In this document: positions 24,486 through 34,684 of the stretch, in pieces
Layout: every line of letters begins with the position of its first letter
Numbering within the stretch: the stretch's first letter is position 1
Assembly: GCF_905171765.1 (NCBI RefSeq)
Contig: NC_053392.1
Span: 397,572,119 to 397,636,118, forward strand
From: Bufo bufo
Taxonomy: Eukaryota; Chordata; Amphibia; Anura; Bufonidae
DNA length: 64,000 bases
Direction: 5' to 3'
Made by a program: the position numbers and the translations under genes
The notes under the pieces: generated by a model
Databases searched by the model: none
Told to the model about the DNA's origin: nothing
Seen by the model: the letters and a program-made list of their open reading frames with translations, nothing else

Positions 24486-25115
24486 GGGGATCTGTGGATG
24501 GCACCGTTTAGGGGAGGGGGGGGGGGAGATCTGTGGATGGCACCGTTTAGGGGGGGGAGATCTGTGGATGGCACCGTTTAGGGGGGGGGAGATCTGTGGA
24601 TGGCACAGTTTAGGGGAGGGGGGGGAATCTGTGGATGGCACCGTTTAGGGGAGGGGGGGGGGGGAATCTGTGGATGGCACAGTTTAGGGGAGGGGGGGGA
24701 ATCTGTGGATGGCACCGTTTAGGGGAGGGGGGGGAGATCTGTGGATGGCACTGTTTAGGGGGGGGGGAAATCTGTGGATGGCACCGTTTAGGGGGGGGAG
24801 ATCTGTGGATGGCACCGTTTAGGGGAGGGGGGGGGAATCTGTGGATGGCACCGTTTAGGGGAGGGGGGGGGAATCTGTGGATGGCACTGTTTAGGGGAGG
24901 GGGGGGGATCTGTGGATGGCACCGTTTAGGGGAGGGGAGGGGGGGGATCTGTGGATGGCACCGTTTAGGGGAGGGGGGGGAATCTGTGGATGGCACTGTT
25001 TAGGGGAGGGGGGATCTGGGGATGGCACCGTTTAGGGGAGGGGGGGATCTGGGGATGGCACCGTTTAGGGGAGGGGGGGGGATCTGTGGATGGCACCATT
25101 TAGGGGAGGGGGATC
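24486..25115. repeat. G-rich minisatellite, about 18 units of 30-40 bp
   Basis: The core 'tctgtggatggcaccgttta' recurs about 18 times, separated by G runs of 4-12 bases ('ggggaggggggg'). Unit length changes with the G runs. Units vary (cacagt, cactgt, caccat; 'ctggggatgg' in the last three). Proline-rich ORFs across it are artefacts of the repeat. Confidence 0.95.
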
Positions 25116-25458
25116 AGCTCCCTGCTGCTGTGTGCACAAAGCACAGGTCAGCAGGGAGAGTGTAAAGTCCTATTCACCCTAATAGAGCTCTATTAGGGTG
25201 AATATGACAAGGGTTCTACGTTCTAGCCCTTAAGGAGACTAATAGTTATTAAATAAAAAGTAAAAAAAAGTTTAAACGCCCCCCCAAATATAGAAAACAA
25301 TATATCGCAATATATATCGCACATGCTTAAAATTATATCGCAATATAGATTTTAGGCCATATCGCCCACCCCTAATCTGTCATTACATATACACACCTTT
25401 TTTGAAAGGCCCCAGAGGCTGCAACACCTAAGCAAGAGGCATCACTAACCAAACACTG

Positions 25459-26060
25459 TAACAATGGAAAAATGGGAAAGCACTCATACACTTGGCAACC
25501 AAATTGACATATGCAGAAAATATTTATTATTAAATCCCCATAAAATTCAAGTAATAAAAATAATAAAAACAGTGTATTATAGCAATGACATACAAAAACT
25601 ACAATCACATAAACTATAGGAGATATAATAGTATAGTCGATATTGTATTGAATGCTAAAATATATGATAATAAAATATTCGATACTAGTCTATAGTCGAT
25701 AAATTCACTGATATAAATCACACACCAAAAACTTTAAGTATTGTCCAGGTCTTATATATGCTGTTATTGTGAAGGGGGAGGTAATTCCTCTGTGAATCTA
25801 TCTCAGATTGGGAAAATGAGTGTCACTTTAAATATTGTAGGTGTATTTCCCCTGGGAACGTAGTGTATTCATAAAATGTCCACAGGAATCCTGATAATGT
25901 TGGAATAAAAAGTCTCTTATGGTATTTCCTTTTAAAGTCGAGGTAAACTTTAAAATGGTATTTGGCTTACCGTCTGGTGTCTGCTGTCTCCCTGTTGCTT
26001 GAGTGGAGCTTTAAATGTCTGCCGGCTTATTTGATCGCTCCTTCCAGCAAGCTTTTGAAC
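25459..26060. other. Unassigned AT-rich spacer
   Basis: Lies between the two Tc1 copies. Contains 'tattcgatactagtctatagtcg', rich in short inverted words, but no clear element ends and no gene. Confidence 0.35.
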
Positions 26061-26087
26061 TATCTAGAGAGATACATACTGTATATA

Positions 26088-27684
26088 CAGTGCCTTGCAA
26101 AAGTATGCACCCCCCCTTGACTTAAGTTCAATGTTTTGTTAATCTGAATTTTATGTGATGGATTAGAACACAATAGTCTAAGTTGGTGAAGTGAAATGAG
26201 AAAAATATATAAATAAAATTATTGTTTACAAATAGAAAACAGAAAATTTGCATGTGCGTATGTATTTACCCCCTTGTTAGGAAGCCCATAAAAAGCTCTG
26301 GTGAAACCATTTACTTTCAGAAGTCACATAATTAGTGAAATGATGTCCACCTGTGTGCAATCGAGTGTCACATGATCTGTCATTACATATACACACCTTT
26401 TTTGAAAGGCCCCAGAGGCTGCAACACCTAAGCAAGAGGCATCACTAACCAAACACTGCCATGAAGACCAAGGAACTCTCCAAACAAGTAAGGGACAATG
26501 TTGTTGAGAAGTAGAATTCAGGGTTAGGTTATAAAAAAATATCCAAATCTTTGATGATCCCCAGGAGCACCATCAAATCGATCATAACCAAATGGAAAGA
26601 ACATGGCACAACAGCAAACCTGTCAAGAGACGGCCACCCACAAAAACTCACGGACGGGGCAAGGAGGGCATTAATCAGAGAGGCAGCTCAGAGACCTAAG
26701 GTAACCCTGGAGGAGCTACAGAGTTCCACATGAGAGACTGGAGTATCTGTACATAGGATGACAATTAGCCGTACGCTCCATAGAGTTGGGCTATATGGCA
26801 GAGTGGCCAGAAGAAAGCAATTACTTTCAGCTAAAAACAAAAAGACACGTTGTGAGTTTGCGAAAAGGCATGTGGGAGACTCCCAAAGTGTATGGAGGAA
26901 GGTGCTCTGGTCTGATGAGACTAAAATTGAACTTTTCCGCCATCAAAGAAAACGCTATTTCTGGCGCAAACCCAACACATCACATCACCCAAAGAACACC
27001 ATCCCCACAGTGAAACATGGTGGGGGCAGCATCATGCTGTGGTGATGTTTTTCAGCAGCCAGGACTGGGAAACTGGTCAGAGTTGAGGGAAAGATGGATG
27101 GTGCTAAATACAGGGATATTCTTGAGAAAAACCTGTACCGCTCTGTGCGTAATTTGAGGATAGGACGGAGGTTCACCTTCCAGCAGGACAATGACCCCAA
27201 ACACACTGATAAAGCAACACTTGAGTGGTTTAATGGGAAACATGCAAATGTGTTGGAATGGCTTAGTCAAAGCCCAGATCTCAATCCAATAGAAAATCTG
27301 CAGTCAGACTTAAAGATTGCTGTTCACAAGCGCAAACTATCCAACTTGAAGGAGCTGGAGCAGTTTTGCAAGGAGGAATGGGCAAAAATCCCAGTGGTAA
27401 GATGTGGCAAGCTCATAGTGACTTAGATCTGTGATTGCCGCAAAAGGTGGCTCTACTAAGTATTGACTTTAGGGGGGTGAACAGTTACGCACATTGACTT
27501 TTTCTGTTTTGTCCTATTTGTTGTTTGCTTCACAATAAAAAATAAAAAAAAACATCTTCAAAGTTGTGGGCATGTTCTGTAAATTAAATGATGCAAATCC
27601 TTTAAACAATCCATGTTAATTCCAGGTTATGAGGCACCAAAACACGAAAAAAGTCAAGGGGGTGAATACTTTTGCAAGGCACTG
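26088..27684 (+). mobile_element. Tc1 element (DD34E), full length, decayed
   Basis: TA flanks lie at 26086-26087 and 27685-27686. The left end is CAGTGCCTTGCAAAAGTATG; the right end read inward is CAGTGCCTTGCAAAAGTATT, followed by CACCCCCTTGAC. Length is 1597 bp. Carries one broken transposase gene. Confidence 0.92.
26461..27466 (+). pseudogene. Tc1 (DD34E) transposase with three stops and a frameshift
   Basis: One frame runs from the ATG at 26461 and is cut by stops at 26512 (TAG), 26731 (TGA) and 27043 (TGA). A frameshift near 27400 displaces the C-terminus, which ends AKGGSTKY before TGA at 27464. Visible parts are the paired-like DNA-binding region (IPRSTIKSIITKWKEHGT, LTDGARRALIREAAQRP), the first catalytic D ([12 protein letters not shown]), the GGGSIMLW segment, the second D (QQDNDPKHTDK) and the E (SPDLNPIEN), with 34 residues between the last two. 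The family is normally about 340 residues and the length here agrees. Not functional as it stands. Confidence 0.95.
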
Positions 27685-27686
27685 TA

Positions 27687-28010
27687 TACTTCTATAGTAG
27701 AAGGGATGAATGAAAGGACCACTTCATCTGCCAGTGAGAGGAGGAAGGTCAAATACTGACCTTTCTGGTATACTACTATTAAAGGTGCATTCACGCGAAC
27801 GTGCCATGTTTAGCAAGATGTGGTGTGCCTCCACCCCCATCATCATAGAGGTTTGTTCCCGAAAAAATGTCAGACACCCACAGCTCCCCAATCAGGCTTC
27901 TGATAGGAAAGGTCCCTCACCATGGTGGGAATAAGGGTCCCAGATTTTAAGTGTAGGAAAGATACTCCGGGGTGGCCAGGAAATCTATCCAAGGCCTCCA
28001 GGTAGTTCAG
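27687..28010. other. Unassigned spacer
   Basis: No gene or clear element ends. One 74-codon ORF (27710-27934) has no recognisable domain. Confidence 0.35.
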
Positions 28011-28011
28011 T

Positions 28012-28282
28012 CCTGATCAAAAGTTTAAGACCACTTGAAAAATGGCAAAAAATCATATTTAGCATGGCTGGATCTTGCCCATTTTCTGGCTTGTAGTGGA
28101 ATCAGATTAAGCTCGTTTCCACTGGACCTAGAGCAGAGCTCACAGCGGCATGTGTGTCTCGCTCTGCTGCCAAGCTCCGCCCCAACCTCCCTCCATTTTG
28201 GAGTAGTTTCAGGAAATTTCCCATCTGAAAAGGATGGAAGAACTGACAGTGGACTTCAATTTCTCCTCTGAAACCTATAATA
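28012..28282. repeat. Mosaic: Tc1 end fragment joined to an inverted copy of the L1 5' end
   Basis: 28012-28075 matches the first ~64 bp of the Tc1 end at 28283. 28075-28280 is the reverse complement of 29779-29987, the sequence leading into the L1 ORF1 start on the other side of the Tc1 element. The switch lies at a short shared word (GGGCAAGA in complement). Confidence 0.85.
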
Positions 28283-29776
28283 CAGTCCTGATCAAAAGTT
28301 TAAGACCACTTGAAAAATGGCTAAAAATTATATTTAGCATGGCTGGATCTTAACAAGGTTCCAAGTAGAGCTTCAACATGCAACAAGAAAAAATGGGAGT
28401 GAGACAAAACATTTTTTGAGCATTCAATTTAATGAAAACAACAAATAAACTGAAACAGGCTGTTTTTCAGCTGATCAAAAGTTTAGGACCACAAGCCTTT
28501 AAAAGGCCAAATCTGTGCAAAGATGTAGATTCATTGTCATTTTTTGTCAGGTAGTCACACGTTGTGATGGCAAAGGCAAAAAAACTCTCCCTTTTTGAAC
28601 GTGGTCGGGTTGTTGAACTGCATAAGCAGGGTCTCTCACAGCATCTCTACTGAGGTCGGACGCAGTAAGACAGTCCTTTGGAATTTCTTAAATTCTTAAA
28701 TGATCCTGAGGGTTATGGAACAAAAAAGTCAAGTGGAAGACCCAACAGAAATTTCATCAGCACTGAGCCGGAGGATCCAATTGGCTGTCCGTCAAGACAC
28801 TGGACGATCCTCGACCCAAATTAAGGCCCTCAAAAACAAAAAACGTCTTCAAAGACCTCGTCTCCTTCAACGCCACAGAACTGCTCGTTTGGACTTTGCA
28901 AGAGAGCACCAAACATGGGACATTCAAAAGGTGGAAGAAAGTTGTATTCTCTGATGAGAAATCTTGACCTTGATGGTTTCCAACGTTACTGGCATGACAA
29001 GCTGATCCCACCTGAGATGTTTTTTACGCGCCACAGTGGAGGGGGCGCCATAATGGTCTGGGGTGCTTTTTCCTTCAGTGGAACAATGGAGCTTCAGGAA
29101 GTGCAGGGGCGTCAAATGGCCGCTGGCTATGTCCAGATGTTGCAGAGAGCATTCCTCATGACTGAGGGCCCTCGTCTGTGTGGTAACGACTGGGTTTTTC
29201 AACAGGACAAAGCTACAGTACACAATGCCCGCAGGACTTCTTCCAGGAGAATAACATAACTCTTTTGGCCCATCCTGCGTGTTCCCCTGATCTAAATCCA
29301 ATTGAGAACCTTTCGGGATGGATGGCAAGGGAAGTTTACAAAAATGGACAACAGTTACAGACAGTAGATGGCCTTCGTGCGGCCGTCTTCACCACTTGGA
29401 GAAATGTTCCCACTCACCTCATGGAAACGCTTGCATCAAGCATGCCGAAACGAATTTTTGAAGTGATAAACAATAACGGCAGAGCTACTCATTACTGAGT
29501 TCATGATTGGAGGTTGGATTTCAGTTTTTTTTTGGGGGGGGGGGGGGTTTAGTTTTTTTTTGGAGGTGTGGTCCTAAACTTTTGATCAGCTGAAAAACAT
29601 CCTGTTTCAGTTTATTGTTGTTTTCATTAAATTGAATGCTCAAAAAATGTTTTGTCTCACTCCCATTTCTTCTTGTTGCATGTTGAAGCTCTACTTGGAA
29701 CCTTGTTAAGATCCAGCCATGCTAAATATAATTTTTAGCCATTTTTCAAGTGGTCTTAAACTTTTGATCAGGACTG
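28283..29776 (+). mobile_element. Tc1-like element with ~212-bp IR/DR ends
   Basis: TA flanks lie at 28281-28282 and 29777-29778. The inverted repeats (28283-28494 and 29565-29776) match with only a few differences. Each holds an outer copy (TGATCAAAAGTTTAAGACCA) and an inner copy (TGATCAAAAGTTTAGGACCA) of the probable transposase site. This is the IR/DR arrangement known from Sleeping Beauty-type transposons. Confidence 0.92.
28567..29498 (+). pseudogene. Tc1-like transposase (DD34E), frameshifted
   Basis: Starts at the ATG at 28567 (AKAKKLSLFERGRVVELH) with an early TGA at 28651. Reading then shifts among the three frames. Recognisable pieces are the DNA-binding linker (28700-28954), the first catalytic region around 28945 where 'ctctgatgagaaa' codes SDEK in a shifted frame, [12 protein letters not shown], the second D in [14 protein letters not shown] (near 29205), and the E in SPDLNPIEN (29290-29315). 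The C-terminus ends NNNGRATHY at 29498. The two DDE acidic residues are 34 apart if the local frameshift is allowed. Non-functional. Confidence 0.9.
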
Positions 29777-29976
29777 TATTATAGGTTTCAGAGGAGAAAT
29801 TGAAGTTCACTGTCAGTTCTTCCATCCTTTTCAGATGGGAAATTTCCTGAAACTACTCCAAAATGGAGGGAGGTTGGGGCGGAGCTTGGCAGCAGAGCGA
29901 GACACAAATGCTGCTGTGAGCTCTGCTCTGGGTCCAGTGGAAACGAGCTTAATCTGATTCCACTACAAGCCAGAAA

Positions 29977-31053
29977 ATGGGCAAGACCCTGAGAGACAGG
30001 TCCAAAGACACTCTAGAACCGAACAAACCCGGCACCGGACACGGGGAAATGGACAAATTTGTCCGAAAGCAAATCGCTGCTGGGGGAAAACAGGTTTCCA
30101 AGATGGCGCCTGGAGTGGAAACCCCTGCAGCTTCGGAGATGGCAGAGAAAGTGATCACGAGACAGAGCAGGAGGGAGAGAACTTGCCAATATCTAGAAAG
30201 TTCATGAAAGATCTCCTGGCAAATACAATAGCTCCTCTCCGCAAAGAACTGCAGGACTTTAAACGTGACCTCAGGCAAGTGAAGGAACGAGTGGATGTGG
30301 TGGAAGGCGAACAAGAAACAATTATAACTCACAGTGCGGCTGTGGCTAGTAGCCTGGACAGAACCCAGGCACATATGAATCACCTATATGAAATGGTGGA
30401 AGATCAAATAACCGTGGGCGTCGCAACAACCTACGGCTGAAAGGCCTGCCAGAAGCAATAGGGCCGGACGCTCTGCGCAGTTCGGTAACTGAACTTTTCA
30501 CAACGCTGATAGGCCCTGATTCTGTGGGAGATCTCACCATGGACAGAGTGCTTAGGGCCTTGCGTCCCCCTTCCCTAAACAGGGGGAGCCCTCAAGAGAT
30601 GGGATATGCCGTTTATCCAGCTTCTTGGATAAAGATCAGATAATGAGGGCGGCTAGAACCAAAAAATCTATCCCCTTCGGAGACACAGGAGTGCTAATAT
30701 TTCAAGATCTATCTCCTATTACCCTCCAGAAGCGTAGGATGCTAAAGCCGCTCTTAGACATCTTGAGGAGAAAGAATATTACTTACCGTTGGCTACATCC
30801 TTTTGGGCTACTGATAAACGCCCCGGGCCGAAAATTAACTGTGCGTTCTCCAGCAGACATTCCTCTGGTATGTGACGTCCTGGAAATAGCCTCCCTGGAC
30901 ATTCCTGACTGGAACTCGGCGAAATACCTGACGGACCTTCTGGACTTGCCAGGGGTGGACCCGTGGATTCCCGCTGGTCGATTGAGAGACCGTCGCAGGG
31001 GGAGGAGTTCGGGAGACCCCCTGCCGTGCAACCCAAGATTGGAAATTGAGTGA
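29977..31053 (+). pseudogene. L1 ORF1 protein (RNA-binding), frameshifted
   Basis: L1 ORF1 proteins form trimers that bind LINE RNA. The reading starts at ATG 29977 (MGKTLRDRSKDTLEP). It moves to a second frame near 30190 with a charged, heptad-like stretch (LRKELQDFKRDLRQVKERVDVVEGEQETI, the coiled coil), then continues through stops in the region of the RRM (30420-30620, around 'cgcaacaacctacggctgaaagg', which reads NNLRLKG in a shifted frame). It ends in the first frame with the C-terminal domain (30625-31053: IPFGDTGVLIFQDLSP, LRRKNITYRWLHPFGLLI, RKLTVRSPADI). The domain order coiled coil, RRM, C-terminal domain is that of L1/Tx1-type ORF1. At least two frameshifts make it non-functional. 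Confidence 0.88.
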
Positions 31054-31429
31054 TCCGGCTCACTCCAGCTATTACTAAAAGTGGGACAGCCCCCCGTTGC
31101 AGGTGCTCTACCGGCTCGTTATTGTCTGGATCTGGCCTGAAGTCCCATAAATTGCCCATTTACTTGGACGGTTGTGAGCTAAGTTTTCCAAGTTTAGTCT
31201 CACATGACAATTTTGGGCCAGTTTTTTCTAGTACAGCAAGTATTACTATTTTTATTTCGTCTCTAACAGTCCTCTGCGGAAGTTGAATATTCCATACTGT
31301 CACATGTATTAGGTTTACAGCTTAGTTACCCCCATTTATGTCTATCTACTCGTTCTCCACACAATGGACCCGGCAATTGGTCCTCTTCACCCCTCCCCCC
31401 TTTAGATGATCACGATAGCACCCCTTTGC

Positions 31430-32764
31430 CATCATGCAACATTTTCCATCTTGAATTAAGCATCTTCCTTTTTGAATTAAGCACCTTCTCTGTATGTGTT
31501 TTTCTATATATTATATTATGAAGCTAGTAACAATTTGTGTATATCCATAAGCATACCGTTTTATCTGTGTTCCATTATGGATTTTATTATGTTCCATGTA
31601 TTTTAATGCATTTTAGAGCCAAATGTAACATTTTATCAATTTTTTAATCTAAGCAATATGATGCAATTTTAATTTTTTATTGGATGGTTAGGGTTAATCA
31701 TGAGACACATTATAACAAAAAAACGCATAAGAAGCTGAAATAACGCAACAAAACCGCACAAAAAAACGCATTCAAAATAATAGAGCGGAATACTTGGTTG
31801 CCAAATCCGCACCATTCCTTGGGCTGTTTTGGGCGGTCTATAAATAGTGAGTCCAAAAATGGAAGAAAAGCTGCCACTGAGGAAGGGGTAAGAGGTCCCC
31901 GAAACGCGTCTGGCGGGAACAGCTGAGAACTCCCACCGGACTAAAAGAAAGAGGCCTCTACACGGATGACCATGAAAATGGAGCGCTCCAAATAGAATAA
32001 AACTTTCGTATACAACCTTCGGCATCAGTTCCCGCGATACCTCGCTGTAAGGTACAAGCCAGAATCCAGTCACAGACCACGTGACACGCCGGCGTCTGTT
32101 TGAACAGCTTGGGATAATACACGTAGCAGTGATCTCAAAGTCGGGTATGTTATGCCGTAATATCGGATACACTAAACTGCAACTTACCTAGGAGAAGGTA
32201 AGACCTGTGTATCTCTTTTACATAGTGCAAACTAGCACCTTACTTACCACCATTTGTAATAATTGGGTCCGGACATTTAACAGTAACAATATTCAGGACT
32301 ACTTATCCCTGCTAAGGATTCTTTGTCTGTGGACGTCGGCCACAATTATAGAACCAAGCAACACCATGAAATGCACTTTATGTTCACTAGAAGAATAATA
32401 TAAAGACTTGGCTAGTTTTTTGTTTGAAAGGAACTTTTATTCATTCTTACAAGGAACTTTAATTTTTTTTGCGCTTTGATCATCTTATCCAAACTACAGA
32501 TCCTCACCATAAGGCTTTACCATCATGTTTTATTATTAATGTGTTTTTTCTGTGATTTTATTGTAACTTTTTATAGAGTGTTATTTTATTTTCTTGCATA
32601 TTAAAATAGTGTGATCACTTTATACATCGTATATTCTGAATTTGTAGCCACACATACAGAGTGCCAGTCCGTATTATCTATTTATTTCCACGATAGCATT
32701 TATGTTTTGAAAATGCAGTGTTGGTGTCATGCTATGGGTTACAAGCGCTTTAACAAAGCTAGTC
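31430..32764 (+). other. Unidentified element in the L1 gap, carrying a hammerhead-like motif
   Basis: This replaces the ORF1-ORF2 junction and most of ORF2. It is AT-rich with a structured part at 31840-31930. The 168-codon minus-strand ORF (31669-32172) has no recognisable domain. 'Gaaacgcgt' motifs after a hairpin are known from Penelope-like elements and related repeats in animals, so a Penelope-type non-autonomous unit is possible. No reverse transcriptase or GIY-YIG domain is visible here. Its ends were not determined. Confidence 0.4.
31869..31924 (+). ncRNA. Hammerhead ribozyme-like motif (type I arrangement)
   Basis: Core CTGAGGA at 31877-31883 fits CUGANGA, and GAAA lies at 31901-31904. 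Helix II pairs GGGG (31885-31888) with CCCC (31897-31900) around an 8-nt loop. Helix III is the short palindrome ACGCGT (31904-31909). The GTC triplet at 31908-31910 puts cleavage after C31910. Helix I pairs CCA (31874-31876) with TGG (31911-31913), then, past a 6-nt bulge, AGCTG (31869-31873) with CAGCT (31920-31924). One extra A at 31884 between core and helix II departs from the consensus and might weaken it. Confidence 0.55.
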
Positions 32765-32765
32765 T

Positions 32766-33245
32766 TAAAGAGGACCTTTCATTACAATAAAAAATCTAAA
32801 GTAGAGTATGCTGACATGGAGAGCGGCACCCAGGGATCTCCCTGCACTTAATATTATCCCTGGGCGCCGCTCCGTTCTCCCGGTATAGGCTCCGGTATCT
32901 TCTGATTTTCCGCTTAACTGGGAGGAGCCTGCTCTTGTTCTCCTGGGCGTCTCCTTCTCCCAGGCTGTAGCGCTGGCCAATCGCAGCGCTCAGCTCATAG
33001 CCTGAGAGGTTTTTTTCTCCCAGGCTATGAGCTGAGTGCTGCGCTTGGCCAGCACTCCAGCCTAGGAGAAGGAGACGCCCAGGAGAACAAGAGCAGGCTC
33101 CTCCCAGTTGAGCCGAAAATTTGAAGATTCCGGAGCCTATACCGGGAGAACGGAGCGGCGCCCAGGGATAATAGTAAGTGCAGGGAGATCCCTGGGTGCC
33201 GCTCTCCATGTCAGCATACTTAGTTTAGATTTTTTATTGTAAAAA
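32766..33245. mobile_element. Fold-back MITE, about 480 bp
   Basis: Long imperfect inverted repeat. The left arm runs inward from 'ttcattacaataaaaaatc', the right arm outward to 'gattttttattgtaaaaa'. Arms are about 200-230 bp and share 'gagagcggcacccaggga' and 'ggagaacaagagcaggctcc'. A related copy of the outer part is at 61900-62040 ('gaaaggtcctcttta'). No ORF. It sits in the L1 just upstream of the ORF2 remnant. Confidence 0.85.
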
Positions 33246-33254
33246 TCACGCCCG

Positions 33255-34437
33255 CGTCTCCCTCACGCAACTTTGATACAACCAAATAGGCTTGGGGGAA
33301 TGGGCCTACCCGACATGGCAGTCTATTATAGGGTAGTACAGGGGATGAGGTGTTTAGAATGGATCAGGTGCTCAGAAAACAGACTGAATATCTTAGCAGA
33401 ATCAGGAGATATGAGACCCCCTCTGAGAACCTTTCTACTTTCACCACCCAGTGATATGACCCAGCAGATTAGTTCACATGGTGAAAACCAACTTGAAAAT
33501 ATGGCATTCTGATCTGGCTAAAATATTACTCTTAAATCATGAAGTATCACCTGTGAGAGACATTCTATGGGGTTCTGGGAGGACCTTCAGCTCCACTTTG
33601 CCGGAGGATACTCTTGACATTTCCCTCCTGGTGGTTGACCTGTTGGACCCTGCAGGGTTTCTCATAGACAGCTGGGACGTACATCCTAAACTACAATCAC
33701 TATCTTTCATTCATAAATTGTGCATCAAACACTACCTAGGGAAGAAAAAAGCTTCGCCCACGCTTCTAAAACACAATTTGAAAAAATTATCCTCGCAAGT
33801 GTGTCCCCTGAAAAGAAAGTGGCACAATTATGCTCCATGTTAGTTTCCCAGGCCAGATCCGACACATATAGCTTAATCCGTAAGTGGGAAAAAGACCTTG
33901 ATACTCAATTCTCAAATAGGGAAATCTCACAACTATGCTCTAATGCACCAAATGTATCTAGATGCGTAAAGCTTCAGGAAAACTTTTATAAGGTGATCAC
34001 CAGGTGGTACTATATGCCTCAAAAGCTACACCTCATTTACCCCGAGTGTGATCCAAAGTGTTGGAGATGTCTTGGTGCGGAAGGCACACTCCTTGACATC
34101 TGGTGGTCTTGCCCCGGCATCACCGCCTTCTGGCAACAAGTCTGCTCAATATGCACAAAAATAAGTAACGCACAGATCTTACCTGTTTATTGGGATTATT
34201 GGGAGATATCAAATGCAACAGACAAGTCACTTCTCTGTTAGGCCAACTCTTAGCGGCTGCTAGAGTTCTGATCGCGTATAACTGGAAAAGTCAAACAGCC
34301 CCTTCTTGTTCCCAATGGATAACAAAATGTGACGCCATATATAGGATGGAGCAGATATCAGGGTGGGAATACAAGAGGTCTCAAATATTCAAAGCTACCT
34401 GGTTTCCATGGAAAAAATTCTGGAAGTTTTCTTCTTA
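33255..34437 (+). pseudogene. L1 ORF2 protein, C-terminal region only
   Basis: ORF2 is the endonuclease-reverse transcriptase of L1. Only the part after the catalytic palm remains: IQPNRLGGMGLPDMAVYY (33268-33325), thumb-like sequence over 33480-33840, and a C-terminal stretch in a shifted frame (33720-34241) with the cysteine motif CWRCLGAEGTLLDIWWSC typical of L1 C-termini, continuing to 34437 in another frame. Two or more frameshifts are present. The endonuclease and the FADD-type reverse transcriptase motif are missing. Confidence 0.88.
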
Positions 34438-34684
34438 GCGTCTAAAGGACACGCTTCCAGATCACACTTTTCCCCTTTTCCCCTTTCCTTCCCCCCCTTG
34501 CCCCCCCCCCCCATTGTAGGTACTTTTATGTAACTGCTGACAAACAATGTTATATGTGAAAATTGTACCCTCTTGTGGAGAATTTTGTCCTTTCTGTATT
34601 TCTCTGCTCATCATCTCACAATAAATAATTTTAAACCCCCCCCCCCAAAAAAAAAAAAAATGGAGGGAGGTTGGACACTCTTCC

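Larger units (their letters stand above)
23799..25374. mobile_element. Non-autonomous hAT element, 1576 bp
   Basis: Inverted ends TAGGGGTGGGCGATAT lie at 23799 and, reversed, at 25374. The 8-bp duplication ATCTGTCA lies at 23791-23798 and 25375-25382. The 8-bp duplication and the ends are typical of hAT. The paralogous Tc1 copy at 26371-26390 holds the uninterrupted site with one ATCTGTCA. The interior carries palindromes and a G-rich minisatellite; no transposase. Confidence 0.93.
23505..25458 (+). mobile_element. Tc1 element, 5' fragment interrupted by a hAT element
   Basis: The left end is CAGTGCCTTGCAAAAGTATG after TA. The sequence matches the first ~370 bp of the Tc1 copy at 26088, including 'aaatgatgtccacctgtgtg', and stops at 'ccaaacactg' (25458), just before where the transposase ATG would be. 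The preceding ~20 bp ('tatctagagagatacata') is also shared with the other copy, so a local duplication is likelier than independent insertion. Confidence 0.85.
29780..34661 (+). mobile_element. L1-type LINE, internally deleted and interrupted
   Basis: Contains a 5' region, ORF1 remains (29977-31053), a gap filled by an unrelated ~1.3-kb sequence and a fold-back MITE, the ORF2 C-terminal part (33255-34437) and a 3' tail with a C run then 14 A (34648-34661). A 14-bp word TGGAGGGAGGTTGG follows the poly(A) and also occurs at 29865-29878, so it may be the target duplication. If so the element begins near 29879. Confidence 0.75.

Noticed and set aside
24393..25003. Long proline-rich (minus) and glycine-rich (plus) ORFs
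   Set aside because: They are both strands of the G-rich minisatellite; the peptide is the 33-39-bp unit translated.
31669..32172. 167-codon minus-strand ORF
   Set aside because: No domain and odd composition. It overlaps the hammerhead-like structure on the other strand. Not enough to call a gene.
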